Assembly: GCF_030159895.1 (NCBI RefSeq)
Contig: NZ_BSNI01000002.1
Location: forward strand, 1,824,306 to 1,888,305
DNA length: 64,000 nucleotides
Reading direction: 5' to 3'
Source: Maritalea porphyrae
Lineage (GTDB): Bacteria; Pseudomonadota; Alphaproteobacteria; Rhizobiales; Devosiaceae
Part shown: piece by piece, positions 43,476 to 52,332 of the stretch
Layout: each line of letters begins with the position of its first letter
Position numbering within the stretch: the first letter of the stretch is position 1
Notes under the pieces: generated by a model
Seen by the model: only the letters and a program-made list of their open reading frames with translations
Told to the model about the DNA's origin: nothing
Database searches by the model: none
Made by a program: the position numbers and the translations under genes

Positions 43476-44714
43476 ATGAGTGACTTTGCACTAGATCGCG
43501 CGAACACATCAAACTCCGTGTGGTCAAAAATAGTATCTAACCTTGTCGGCTGGATCGGGAAACGGTCTGTTGGTCGAATCAAACATGGCTGTCTGAAGAT
43601 TATTTTGCCTTCAGGCAAAACCATAAATTTGGGCGATCCCGCAAATGCCGGACCTCACGCGCAGCTTAAACTGAACAATTTCAATGTAATTCGTGAATCG
43701 GCCCGACGCGGCACTGTAGGCTTTGCGGCCGCTTACATGAACGAAGACATTGAAGTTGATGACCTAGTGAAGGTTTTCACCTTCTTCCTGCTTAATCGTG
43801 AACAACTGGTGGGCAAAAAGCCAAACCTGTTCCGACGTGCAGCGCACGACATGGCGTACCATCTATCGCGGCGTAATACGAAGGAAGGCTCAAAGAAGAA
43901 CATCTCAGAGCACTATGATTTGGGCAACGACTTCTATTCGTTATGGCTTGACCCATCGATGGTCTATTCGTCAGCTCTTTTCAATGATGAAAATCAAACG
44001 CTTACCGATGCGCAGTGGGCAAAGAACCATCTGGTTGCCGACATGGCAGGAGTTAAGAAAGGCGCATCTGTTCTCGAAATTGGTTGTGGTTGGGGCGCGT
44101 TTGCCGAAACCGTTGCCAAAGATTATGCCGCGACACTAAAGGGCATTACGCTTTCAACGGAACAACTCAAATTTGCCAAACACCGCATGGAAGAACACGG
44201 CCTATCCGGCAAAACCGAGTTGGTGATTGAAGATTATCGAGACACTGAAGGTCAGTTTGACCATGTTTGTTCAATTGAAATGATCGAAGCCGTGGGGGAA
44301 GATCATTGGCCAGTTTATTTCAAAACCGTACATGACCGTCTCAAACCTGGCGGAACTGCTGCGATTCAAGCGATTACGATCAACGAAATTGATTTTGAGC
44401 ACTATCGCAAAAACGTTGATTTCATCCAGCGCTACATTTTCCCCGGGGGTATGCTTCTCACCGAAACGGCGATGAAAGAGCAGGGCGATGCCGCAGGACT
44501 GACCCTTGAGCGGCAAGAACTCTTTGGTCAATCATACGCCAAAACCTTGCGTATTTGGCGCGAGAACTTCCTTGAAGCATGGCCAGAGATTGAAAAGCTA
44601 GGCTTTGACGATGTGTTCAAACGCAAATGGGTCTATTATCTGAGCTATTGCGAAGCTGGTTTTGCTGAAGAGATGATCGACGTGGGCGTCTATCAATATC
44701 GGCGCAACGACTAA
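43476..44714 (+). CDS. cyclopropane-fatty-acyl-phospholipid synthase family methyltransferase
   Basis: 412 residues with an N-terminal lipid-binding domain and a SAM methyltransferase domain from about 150: ISEHYDLGNDFYSLWLDPSMVYSSALF, motif I VLEIGCGWGAFAETV, CSIEMIEAVGEDHWPVYF and YIFPGGMLLTE. These are classic Cfa signatures. Canonical Cfa is the likely identity; paralogues in alphaproteobacteria make the exact product (cyclopropane or methylated fatty acid) uncertain. Confidence 0.88.
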   Translation: MSDFALDRANTSNSVWSKIVSNLVGWIGKRSVGRIKHGCLKIILPSGKTINLGDPANAGPHAQLKLNNFNVIRESARRGTVGFAAAYMNEDIEVDDLVKVFTFFLLNREQLVGKKPNLFRRAAHDMAYHLSRRNTKEGSKKNISEHYDLGNDFYSLWLDPSMVYSSALFNDENQTLTDAQWAKNHLVADMAGVKKGASVLEIGCGWGAFAETVAKDYAATLKGITLSTEQLKFAKHRMEEHGLSGKTELVIEDYRDTEGQFDHVCSIEMIEAVGEDHWPVYFKTVHDRLKPGGTAAIQAITINEIDFEHYRKNVDFIQRYIFPGGMLLTETAMKEQGDAAGLTLERQELFGQSYAKTLRIWRENFLEAWPEIEKLGFDDVFKRKWVYYLSYCEAGFAEEMIDVGVYQYRRND

Positions 44715-44729
44715 GAAGACGACCCTAAT

Positions 44730-44751
44730 GGGGAGGCGTTCTCGCTTCCCC
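44730..44751. terminator. hairpin between convergent genes
   Basis: GGGGAGGCG pairs with CGCTTCCCC (one G-T pair) around TTCT. It lacks a clear U-tract on the plus strand, so it is only a likely terminator. Confidence 0.45.
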
Positions 44752-44761
44752 GGCAATCATA

Positions 44762-45289
44762 CTATTTCTTTATGAAATCTGCCTTCGAGTTGCGCAACTC
44801 ATGTTCGCGCATGCGCTTTTGAAATTGGCGTTGCTCCCAATCGGGACCAAAAAACTTCAAAAAACCAAATACGGTCAAGAGATGCATGGCAATTGCAAAG
44901 GCCCATGGACCAATCGCCCAAACAACCCACCAAACGCCAGGCGTCAGCCAAGCATTGAAGGCCACGAGACAGGGCGCAACAATGATGAAGACAATTAGAT
45001 GCTTGTAGAAGTCCTTTAGGTTCTTCACGTATTTTATTGCTTCAGATTCTAAATATGACTTTGAATTATCGTCTTCTAGATGTGTGTCTTCTGCTGAATG
45101 CGCCATTTTTTGTTCCTCAATGAGTGTGGCAACATTGGTTTCAAAAACGGCGGCAAGGCATTTTAAAGACTCAAGGTTTGCGGTCCGTCCAGCCTCTAGG
45201 CGCTGGACAGTGCGTGTGCTAATCCCTGCTGCTTCTGCGAGTTGTTCTTGTGTCCATCCGCGTTCGGTTCTTCGTCCAATAATGCTCAT
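44762..45289 (-). CDS. membrane-anchored XRE regulator (HTH + 2TM domain)
   Basis: 175 residues. An XRE helix-turn-helix fills about 1-60 (RTERGWTQEQLAEAAGISTRTVQRLEAGR), a linker follows, then a two-helix 2TM domain (LIVFIIVAPCLVAFNAWL and VWWVVWAIGPWAFAIAMHLLTVFGFLKFFG) and a basic C-terminal tail. The HTH is therefore tethered to the inner membrane. AGGA before 45289 selects that start. Targets unknown. Confidence 0.83.
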   Translation of the reverse strand: MSIIGRRTERGWTQEQLAEAAGISTRTVQRLEAGRTANLESLKCLAAVFETNVATLIEEQKMAHSAEDTHLEDDNSKSYLESEAIKYVKNLKDFYKHLIVFIIVAPCLVAFNAWLTPGVWWVVWAIGPWAFAIAMHLLTVFGFLKFFGPDWEQRQFQKRMREHELRNSKADFIKK

Positions 45290-45378
45290 TTTGTTTCCTG
45301 TCATTTACCGAACTCTGGCTAGCCCAATGCCAACAAGGTGGCCACGTCACGGAAGCGACATCAAGGCGACAATGCCCG

Positions 45379-46152
45379 TCAGTTCCGGGGCTGATGCTTG
45401 TCAACCGACTTGACGAGTTTAGACATAACCCAATGGTACAAGTGGTCAGGCAGCATCCCCAGCAGGCGCATCGGCCACATTAGCCGGCGAGGGAACGCCA
45501 CCCTGAAGCGAGATGGTTTTCGCATTCCGCGCATTATACGATCTGTTGCCTCATCAACGGACATCAAGAATGGCATCGGAAATTCGTTTTTTTGCGTGAG
45601 TTCCGTGTCAACAAAACCCGGCAGAATAAGCTGCACGTTTATCGAATAGATTGACAGCTCAATTTTGAGCTGCTCGGCGAGATAGTGGAGTGCAGATTTG
45701 ATGACACCATAGCTACCGGTGCCGGGTAGGGCACGAAACCCTACCGGAGAACCAATGAATGCAATATGACCTGACTTCCGCTCTTTCATCGACGAGAGAA
45801 TGGGTTCAAGCGCTGCTGTTACACCAAGTAGACCAATAGCCATGCCTTTTGTAGCACGGTCGTGAAATCCGAGTGTTTCACCACCATGCACCGCGCAAAA
45901 CACGATCAAATCGAGATGGCCAAATCTATCAAGAATTTCATTGGCGCAGGCGGTCGTTGCATCGTGGTCAGCAACATCTAATGCGAACGCATGCATTTTT
46001 GGTTGGTGCGAAACCATTTCCTGCAATCGCTCAGCCCGGCGCGCTGAAATCGCGACTTGATACCCTTCGTTGGCTAATCGCGTTGCAAGCGCAGCACCTA
46101 GTCCAGAGCTTGCGCCAATTACCCAGGCTGTTTTCTCTGGTGCGTCAATCAT
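45379..46152 (-). CDS. SDR-family NAD(P)-dependent oxidoreductase
   Basis: 257 residues of the classical short-chain dehydrogenase fold: cofactor loop IGASSGLGAALA, ALDVADHD, catalytic Ser in IGSPVGFRALPGTGSYGVIKSAL with the Y-x-x-x-K pair, and LPGFVDTELT. Arg-rich cofactor site (SARRAERL) suggests NADP. Its ATG overlaps the stop of the upstream GT39 gene by four bases, so they are coupled. Substrate unknown; a role with lipid- or sugar-modifying neighbours is possible. Confidence 0.88.
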   Translation of the reverse strand: MIDAPEKTAWVIGASSGLGAALATRLANEGYQVAISARRAERLQEMVSHQPKMHAFALDVADHDATTACANEILDRFGHLDLIVFCAVHGGETLGFHDRATKGMAIGLLGVTAALEPILSSMKERKSGHIAFIGSPVGFRALPGTGSYGVIKSALHYLAEQLKIELSIYSINVQLILPGFVDTELTQKNEFPMPFLMSVDEATDRIMRGMRKPSRFRVAFPRRLMWPMRLLGMLPDHLYHWVMSKLVKSVDKHQPRN

Positions 46153-47675
46153 TCATCCGCAATCAGATTTGTGTTGCGCGGTTTGTAGTTTGTCCCAAGA
46201 TACAATTCGTAAGTCAGTAATTCGTAGCCAAACCGCTCTACGGTGAACTCTCCAATTTTTTCAAGCGTCTCAAACCGTTTCTGTGTTTCCCCCATGTGCC
46301 CAAATTCATCCTGCAATATTAGGCCAGTGCCACCAGCAATTCTGGCGCGATCCTCCCAAATATCGAATTGAGAAGGGCGAACTTCTATTGCAGTGATGTC
46401 AGTGCGTTGCATGGCAAACGAGAGCTGAGAAGCTGACTGAAAGCGCGTTGCAGCCACAAAATCAGTCTTGTGCTTTTGTTCCGCCTGTTCGACAAAATCA
46501 GCAATCTCGTGCCAGCCATACACGGTGGCCGCTTCGATGTCGCGTTGCCCCAGCACGTTTGCAATTGGTACAATAGTGTAGTTCGCACACACAAGGCTGA
46601 TAACAACCACGCCGAACCAAATATGCGAAAGCGCTAGCCATTTGCGCATTGCCAGCACCGGCAGCATCACAAGCATCAAAATGTAAGAAAGATCACTCCA
46701 ATACCAGAGCGTAAATGAAAACAGCGAGATGAACATGAAGGTGCCAGTAGACATTACCGTCACCAAACGCGCGAGCCATATCCCGACGCCGAAAAAGTCA
46801 GCATTTGTAGATTGTCGGAACAAGCGAACGAACGGTGGCACAAGGAATGGTCCGAACAACAGTAGCGTCACCAGAACGAAATTGAAGAAGCTGTCAGAAT
46901 TAAACTCGCTCAGCCATTGGGCGCCATGCCGATCATTGAAATGAAAGCCAAAGGACGCAAAATCCTTGTTCAGATTCCAAATCAGAGTTGGCGTTTGCAT
47001 TGCAATGGTGAGGGTACCTGCCAAGTAAATGTGTGGCTTTGCCAACAAATGCCGCAGTTTGGGATGCCCAATCACCAAAATCGCAATCGCTAACCCCATA
47101 AACACCGCGCTATATTTCGTTAGCCCCGCAAGCCCCAAAAAGAACGCGCCAAGATAGAGATGGGAATGTGAACCGGCCTTGTTCTGTGCTTCGTCGCCAA
47201 GATAGCAAGTGAAGAAGTACATTGCGGCCAATGAAACAAAAATCAGCAGATGGTCGTGATAGACTAGGGTGGACCAAACGAATAGTGTTGGTGAGGCAGC
47301 GATCATCAATGTAAGGAAAAGAAATACGCGATGTTGATGCTGTGGCAATATCCGTCCCGCGTAGGCCCACAAAACCCACAATGAGCCGACGGCAGTCAAA
47401 ACTGATGCAATACGTAGTCCAAACAAGGATGTGCCAAAAACCGCGTCAGTGAGCCCTAGAAGCCATCCAGCCAGCCCTGGGTGGTCGAAATAGGATAGGG
47501 CAAGGTTTTGGCCCCACAGCCAATAGTAGGCTTCATCGCCCAATGGTTGCATTAAGAAGCTAGCTGCAAATTTCACCAGCGCTAGATACAAGAGCACCCC
47601 AATCATAAACCGAACAGAAAGCCCAGCTGTTGCCGATTCAAGTATCAGTTTGTCGTTTGGCCGCTTGTCCGCCAT
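46149..47675 (-). CDS. GT39/GT83-type membrane glycosyltransferase (ArnT-like)
   Basis: 508 residues with about ten to twelve membrane helices. The first periplasmic loop has the catalytic acidic motif GDEAYYWLWGQNLALSYFDHPGLAGWLLGLTDAVFG, as in ArnT and related enzymes using polyprenyl-phosphate sugars. A soluble C-terminal part follows. It is paralogous to the gene at 49253-50770. Acceptor may be lipid A, another lipid or a glycan. Confidence 0.85.
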   Translation of the reverse strand: MADKRPNDKLILESATAGLSVRFMIGVLLYLALVKFAASFLMQPLGDEAYYWLWGQNLALSYFDHPGLAGWLLGLTDAVFGTSLFGLRIASVLTAVGSLWVLWAYAGRILPQHQHRVFLFLTLMIAASPTLFVWSTLVYHDHLLIFVSLAAMYFFTCYLGDEAQNKAGSHSHLYLGAFFLGLAGLTKYSAVFMGLAIAILVIGHPKLRHLLAKPHIYLAGTLTIAMQTPTLIWNLNKDFASFGFHFNDRHGAQWLSEFNSDSFFNFVLVTLLLFGPFLVPPFVRLFRQSTNADFFGVGIWLARLVTVMSTGTFMFISLFSFTLWYWSDLSYILMLVMLPVLAMRKWLALSHIWFGVVVISLVCANYTIVPIANVLGQRDIEAATVYGWHEIADFVEQAEQKHKTDFVAATRFQSASQLSFAMQRTDITAIEVRPSQFDIWEDRARIAGGTGLILQDEFGHMGETQKRFETLEKIGEFTVERFGYELLTYELYLGTNYKPRNTNLIADE

Positions 47676-47743
47676 ACTCGCCTCATATGCCCAAAACTAC
47701 ATGACAGCTCTATAGGCGGTTTCAACAATTAGGGCCAGAGCAA

Positions 47744-48277
47744 CTATCTCTCGATTGTGCCGGTGCGCCGGATCTTTTTTTGCAGCAACAAAACCGCATA
47801 CATCAATGCTTCAGCTGTTGGCGGACAACCTGGCACATAGATGTCTACCGGGATTATGCGGTCGCAACCACGCACCGTCGAATACGAGTAGTGGTAATAT
47901 CCGCCCCCGTTTGCACAAGATCCCATGGAAATGACGTATCGTGGCTCTGCCATTTGGTCGTAAACTTTGCGCAAAGCTGGTGCCATTTTGTTGGTAACGG
48001 TGCCTGCAACAATCATAAGGTCCGCTTGTCTAGGTGTGCCTGGAAATGCCATGCCAAGGCGTTCAAAATCGTATCTTGGCGTCAAGAATTGCATCATTTC
48101 AACCGCGCAGCAGGCCAAGCCAAAACTCAGCAAATGAAGTGAGCCGGTTCGTGCCCAATTTATCAACGCGGATGCGCTGGTGACAACATGTCCTTTGTCG
48201 GCCAATTCGTTTGAAAACAGCTCCCAATTGTCACCATGTATCGAATCTTTATTCGTGAGGTTGTTTTGATGGTTCAT
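47744..48277 (-). CDS. nuoB: NADH-quinone oxidoreductase subunit B, orphan copy
   Basis: 177 residues. All four N2 cluster cysteines are kept: the adjacent pair in [10 protein letters not shown], one in MGSCANGGG and one in [11 protein letters not shown]. The start at [10 protein letters not shown] (48277) follows GGAGCG. In complex I this subunit passes electrons from N2 to quinone. No other nuo gene is in the window, so it is separated from any nuo operon and may be a second, differently expressed copy. It is divergent from an AraC regulator. Confidence 0.88.
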   Translation of the reverse strand: MNHQNNLTNKDSIHGDNWELFSNELADKGHVVTSASALINWARTGSLHLLSFGLACCAVEMMQFLTPRYDFERLGMAFPGTPRQADLMIVAGTVTNKMAPALRKVYDQMAEPRYVISMGSCANGGGYYHYSYSTVRGCDRIIPVDIYVPGCPPTAEALMYAVLLLQKKIRRTGTIER

Positions 48278-48347
48278 GATTTCGCTCCGCTGTGTTTTGC
48301 GACAGAACTTGTGAAAATCATGTGTTTGGGTATAGAACGAATGCGAC

Positions 48348-49259
48348 ATGTTTGATGATAGTTTCGTTGAAAGAGAAGTGATTGGACGCGCCGATAAATC
48401 GAAGGCAAAAGCCAAACTTCTGTGGCCAGATACGCCACTTGCTTCTTGCATTGCCACGGGTGTTGTGCGGGATACGCGCGGCGCAAATCTATGTTTTGAG
48501 GACCGATACAACAACTTCTCGACATCTCCTTACTGCGCCCTGTCTTGGATTGTAGAGGGTACTGTTCGGGTGTCGAACAATTCGACTGGAATCGATCCGC
48601 GAGAATGGCCCTTGATGCCGAAAGTCGCCGTTAGTGGGCCCACCGATACGCCAACGGTCTCTTGGAACGACGCTGATGTATTTGCTGTTACAATAGGGTT
48701 TTTGCCTGACGCATGGTTTGCGCTAACCGGCATATCTGCAGCCAAGGTTGCAAATGAGATTTTTGACGCGCATGAATTTCTTCCACCAGAATTCGCACCA
48801 AGTTTAAAATGCTTTTCGCCAACTGAAGATGTTGATGAGGGGTTTCAAAGGCTTCAAGACTGCCTAATTCCAATTTGGCGTCGAAACCGGCCCACACATG
48901 CGATCATTCCGAACGATTTATCAGACTGGATCAATCGTGGATTGGCGAAACTTGCGACCAATGGGGTTGGCAAATCAACCCGCCAGTTGCAACGAAGAAT
49001 CAAGCAATGGACTGGACTAACACGGCGCGAAATTCAAGCGCATAGCAGAGGCGAAGAGCTTTATAAGAGTTTCTTGGCGTCACGCGGCGATACAAGCTTC
49101 AGTATCTCGCAACTTGCTGCAGAACACGGCTATGCTGATCAGTCCCATTTGGGTCGAGACGTCAAACGCATTACCGGCATGTCGCCGAAACAAATAGACG
49201 ACCTCTTCGACCATGAGGAGCGTTTTTGGTACTATCGACTGCTCAAGGATTTCTATTGA
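48348..49259 (+). CDS. AraC-family transcriptional regulator
   Basis: 303 residues. The C-terminal double HTH covers about 205-290: [26 protein letters not shown] and [33 protein letters not shown]. The N-terminal 200 residues form a sensor domain without a clear cupin signature. It starts 70 bases from nuoB, in the opposite direction, so nuoB is an obvious candidate target. Its end overlaps the convergent GT39 gene by seven bases. Confidence 0.87.
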   Translation: MFDDSFVEREVIGRADKSKAKAKLLWPDTPLASCIATGVVRDTRGANLCFEDRYNNFSTSPYCALSWIVEGTVRVSNNSTGIDPREWPLMPKVAVSGPTDTPTVSWNDADVFAVTIGFLPDAWFALTGISAAKVANEIFDAHEFLPPEFAPSLKCFSPTEDVDEGFQRLQDCLIPIWRRNRPTHAIIPNDLSDWINRGLAKLATNGVGKSTRQLQRRIKQWTGLTRREIQAHSRGEELYKSFLASRGDTSFSISQLAAEHGYADQSHLGRDVKRITGMSPKQIDDLFDHEERFWYYRLLKDFY

Positions 49260-50770
49260 TCCTGTGGTGGTATGAAACCTTCACCGAGATAGAATTCGTA
49301 GGTTGAGACTACTCTGTCCATTCTTACGATTTGATAATCCTCAATCTTCCTTACAGACCTGAACTTGTCTGTTATGTCTTCAAGTTCGCCAAACCGGTCG
49401 TGCAAAATCAAAGCGTTTGCGCCAGCAGGTAGGTTCTTGCGGTCAACAAAATTGTAGTGGGACACTTTGTCGGAAAGATCATAGATATCAACATTGTCCA
49501 TCGCGAAGCCGAGGTTCCCGGTACCTTGGTATGTCGTTGTTGCCAAATATTCTGGGGCAATATTTTGAACATGGTGTTCTGTGCGCCGAGCCAATTCCGG
49601 CCAACCAATCATGCGTGCACTTTCAGGTTCAGTTGCACCAGTTAAGTAGGCAACAGGCATGACTGTAACGGTAAACAGACCAACTAAAGTGACCAATATG
49701 CCAAAAATAACATGCCCCCAAACAACCCACATGTGTCTAATAAGCAGCGGCAAATATACGAGCATCAAAGTGTAAGCGACACAGTTCCAATACCAGTGAA
49801 CCGACCCGCGGGTCGAAAGGTAGGTGAAGGTCACTAGGGAAGTCAGTATGACAGCTCTCGCGATCCAGACACCGAATTCAACGAATGCATCATCGTTTTT
49901 AAATGGCATGAATAGTGCAATCATTGGAATGACCATCAGCGGCCCAAAATATAGCAAGGTGGAATAAATATACCGCAAGAATGTAGCTGCATGAAATTGA
50001 ACATCACGTCCATCTTCGAACCTCGTGCTCACATGAAGTTTGAATGACAAGAAATCGTTGCCAATATTCCAAAGCAGTAACGGTGTGAGACACAAAACGG
50101 TTACGATTCCCGCAGCGTAGATGTGCTTTTTAAGAAGCATCAGGCGCAGTTTGGGATGCAATACAACAAGACCCGCCACTGCGACGCCCATAAATGCGGC
50201 ATTGTATTTGGTAAGGCCCGCAAGGCCCAATAGAATAGCGGCAACATAAAGAGACCGCACTCTCGCATTCTTATCTCTGGCAAATGCTGCAAAATAGTCA
50301 GCGAAGTAATAAGCTGCACCTAAGCTTAAAAATATCAACAAATGATCATTATAGACGATTGTTGACCAAACGAGCAGCGTTGGCGCACCCAAGAACACAA
50401 CGACTGTCAGCAGGAGGTGGAGCCCAGGCGCCTGCGGTGAAAGCCTTTTTGCGAACAGCCAAAAAAACCAAAGAGTGCCAGCAAAACTGATAAATGTTCC
50501 AGCGCGTAAGCCAACGACGTTTGTACCAAAAACAGCGTCGGTTATACCTATCAGCCAAACGTTTAGTGGAGGGTGGTCATAGTAGGACAATGCAAGCATT
50601 TGTGACCAAGTCCAATAATAGGCCTCGTCGGCTGCGACCTCGGCAAAAAACGCGAATGCTAGTTTTAGGGTGAACAATATAGCAAGCATTGCAATTAGCG
50701 GTTTTGGCGAAACCCAAGTGTGAAACGAGGTATTGACTGCAAAGTCACTGTTTTGATTTGGCACAGGCAT
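49253..50770 (-). CDS. GT39/GT83-type membrane glycosyltransferase, paralogue of 46149-47675
   Basis: 505 residues with about ten to twelve membrane helices and the same first-loop motif, ADEAYYWTWSQMLALSYYDHPPLNVWLIGITDAVFGTNVVGLRAG. The start at MPVPNQNSDF (50770) follows AAAGAG; the longer frame would begin inside the tRNA-Glu terminator and is rejected. The close resemblance to the other GT39 gene suggests duplication, with the nuoB/araC pair now between them. Confidence 0.85.
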   Translation of the reverse strand: MPVPNQNSDFAVNTSFHTWVSPKPLIAMLAILFTLKLAFAFFAEVAADEAYYWTWSQMLALSYYDHPPLNVWLIGITDAVFGTNVVGLRAGTFISFAGTLWFFWLFAKRLSPQAPGLHLLLTVVVFLGAPTLLVWSTIVYNDHLLIFLSLGAAYYFADYFAAFARDKNARVRSLYVAAILLGLAGLTKYNAAFMGVAVAGLVVLHPKLRLMLLKKHIYAAGIVTVLCLTPLLLWNIGNDFLSFKLHVSTRFEDGRDVQFHAATFLRYIYSTLLYFGPLMVIPMIALFMPFKNDDAFVEFGVWIARAVILTSLVTFTYLSTRGSVHWYWNCVAYTLMLVYLPLLIRHMWVVWGHVIFGILVTLVGLFTVTVMPVAYLTGATEPESARMIGWPELARRTEHHVQNIAPEYLATTTYQGTGNLGFAMDNVDIYDLSDKVSHYNFVDRKNLPAGANALILHDRFGELEDITDKFRSVRKIEDYQIVRMDRVVSTYEFYLGEGFIPPQDQ

Positions 50771-50842
50771 CTCTTTGGATAATTTGTGCGACTGAATTAG
50801 CTTAGTTTGATTTGAATGACTAGCTTTCGTACCGCTAAACAC

Positions 50843-50866
50843 AAAAAAACCGGCCATAAAGGCCGG
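50843..50866 (-). terminator. intrinsic terminator of tRNA-Glu
   Basis: On the minus strand CCGGCC pairs with GGCCGG around TTTAT, then seven T. It follows the tRNA-Glu gene. Confidence 0.85.
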
Positions 50867-50896
50867 CTTCTTGTTTCGCCCAACTCATCAAAGAGT

Positions 50897-50972
50897 TGGC
50901 GCGCCCTACGGGACTCGAACCCGTGTTTCCGCCGTGAAAGGGCGGCGTCCTAGACCGCTAGACGAAGGGCGC
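50897..50972 (-). tRNA. tRNA-Glu (anticodon TTC)
   Basis: On the minus strand the acceptor GCGCCCT pairs with AGGGCGC, the anticodon loop CTTTCAC lies in the stem CCGCC/GGCGG and gives TTC, and the T-arm reads GGGTTCGAGTCCC. CCA is encoded. Confidence 0.95.
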
Positions 50973-51089
50973 TAGCGAACTGTGTGGACCGTATATTGAC
51001 GTTCATCGAAAGACGCAAGAGGCAATTTCATTTTTTTGAACTTTTTTCCAAAAAAGTCTGATTTTTCAATCGGAACCCGTGGAAAAAAC

Positions 51090-51539
51090 TCAACATCCCT
51101 TAAACATTACGGGTTGCCGATAGCCGTTTGGCCGCTTGCGAATGTCTACGTGTATGAACTTACGACCCGGATAGCAGCCAAGACCGCCCACCTCACCAGT
51201 TTTTTTCATAAAGGCAATTAGTTTTGACTTTGAAACGCCGGGAATGAAAACGTCTGCTGCCATACATTTCTGGTGATAGGAGCCCCAAGCACCGCCAACT
51301 TTCCAATTGTGAAATGGATTGCGATAGCCCGATGTTACAACCGCTGCGCGCTTGAAATGCATTTCTGCTTTCCACAACACAAAGCGAAGCTTTGGAAGCA
51401 AGCAAAATGTTTGCACCTTTGAGTGCTCAACATAAAGTCCATACTTTTTGTTGTAATTCGTTCCGCCGGTAAATCCGCCCATAGATGCGCAGCCTGCCAG
51501 CACACTGACACTAAGTAAAAGAGCAATAAGAACGCGCAT
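51090..51539 (-). CDS. M15-family peptidase lipoprotein (DUF882-like)
   Basis: 149 residues. A lipoprotein signal ends SVLAGC at about residue 16. The peptidase M15_3 fold shows VTSGYRNPFHNWKVGGA, the zinc segment SYHQKCMAADVFIPG and the second half-site RKFIHVDIRKRP. Such proteins are putative D,D- or L,D-carboxypeptidases acting on peptidoglycan in the periplasm. Upstream lies a hairpin that ends two bases before the ATG. Confidence 0.82.
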   Translation of the reverse strand: MRVLIALLLSVSVLAGCASMGGFTGGTNYNKKYGLYVEHSKVQTFCLLPKLRFVLWKAEMHFKRAAVVTSGYRNPFHNWKVGGAWGSYHQKCMAADVFIPGVSKSKLIAFMKKTGEVGGLGCYPGRKFIHVDIRKRPNGYRQPVMFKGC

Positions 51540-51541
51540 GA

Positions 51542-51572
51542 AACGGCTCGCAAAAATGGAAAACGAGCCGTT
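51542..51572 (-). promoter_or_regulatory. hairpin overlapping the ribosome-binding region of the M15 gene
   Basis: AACGGCTCG (51542-51550) and CGAGCCGTT (51564-51572) pair perfectly; on the minus strand the 3' arm ends two bases before the ATG and includes the only Shine-Dalgarno-like GAG. A second hairpin (51579-51586 with 51596-51603) lies just upstream and may end gloA. Confidence 0.45.
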
Positions 51573-51646
51573 AAGATAGACTGGCGATGACTAACCGCCA
51601 GTCAATGAGAATAGTTAAGATTTTATCTTTTTGAATAAATCCTCGT

Positions 51647-52063
51647 TTACCATTCGCCTACATTTGGCATGGATGCCCAAGGTTCTTTTGGCTCCAGATC
51701 GCCTTCTTGCAGTAGCTCAACTGAAATATTGTCAGGTGAGCGAACAAAGGCCATGTGCCCGTCGCGTGGTGGGCGGTTGATTGTGTATCCCATATCCTGC
51801 AGGTGCGCGCACAAGGCATAAATGTCTTTCACACGATAGGCGAGGTGACCAAAGTTGCGCCCGCCATCATATCCCTTTTCGTCCCAGTTATGGGTAAGTT
51901 CAATTTCACCGCCGTCATCACCTGGCGCGGCCAAAAAGATAAGCGTAAAGCGACCTTTTTCATTGTCATAGCGACGTGTTTCAGTGAGGCCCAGACCTTC
52001 GCAATAGAACCGCAAACTCTCGTCTACATCTGATACGCGCACCATTGTGTGCAAATATTTCAT
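51647..52063 (-). CDS. gloA: lactoylglutathione lyase (glyoxalase I)
   Basis: 138 residues of the VOC fold. Metal ligands match GloA: H5 (KYLHTMVRV), Glu in GEIELTHNW, His in FGHLAYRV and Glu in ISVELLQ. Detoxifies methylglyoxal-glutathione hemithioacetal to lactoylglutathione. The GRNFGHLAYRV segment and missing long insert suit the Ni/Co-type bacterial enzyme. It has its own promoter region of about 240 bases shared with the cold-shock gene. Confidence 0.92.
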   Translation of the reverse strand: MKYLHTMVRVSDVDESLRFYCEGLGLTETRRYDNEKGRFTLIFLAAPGDDGGEIELTHNWDEKGYDGGRNFGHLAYRVKDIYALCAHLQDMGYTINRPPRDGHMAFVRSPDNISVELLQEGDLEPKEPWASMPNVGEW

Positions 52064-52332
52064 CTTGATTCCTCTCGTGACTATCGGGGACTACCCTGCG
52101 GATTATTGCGTATTTGGCAACAATTGCGATACTTGAATGTGAATAACTCTCAAATACTTATCTGATTGAAGGGCCAACGTTTTTGCGCGTATTGCAATTT
52201 AGACGTGCATGTTGTTTGCTTGAATGGTTAATGAATTCTAATTATTTACTTAACAAATTGCGATGAATCGGACAAACTTAGAACTTAGTAAGGTGTACCC
52301 TGTTTGTGGTGGGACAGGCGAGACAGAAGGAC

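Noticed and set aside
47744-48277. Part of a complex I operon
   Set aside because: No other nuo gene lies in the window; the neighbours are glycosyltransferases and an AraC regulator.
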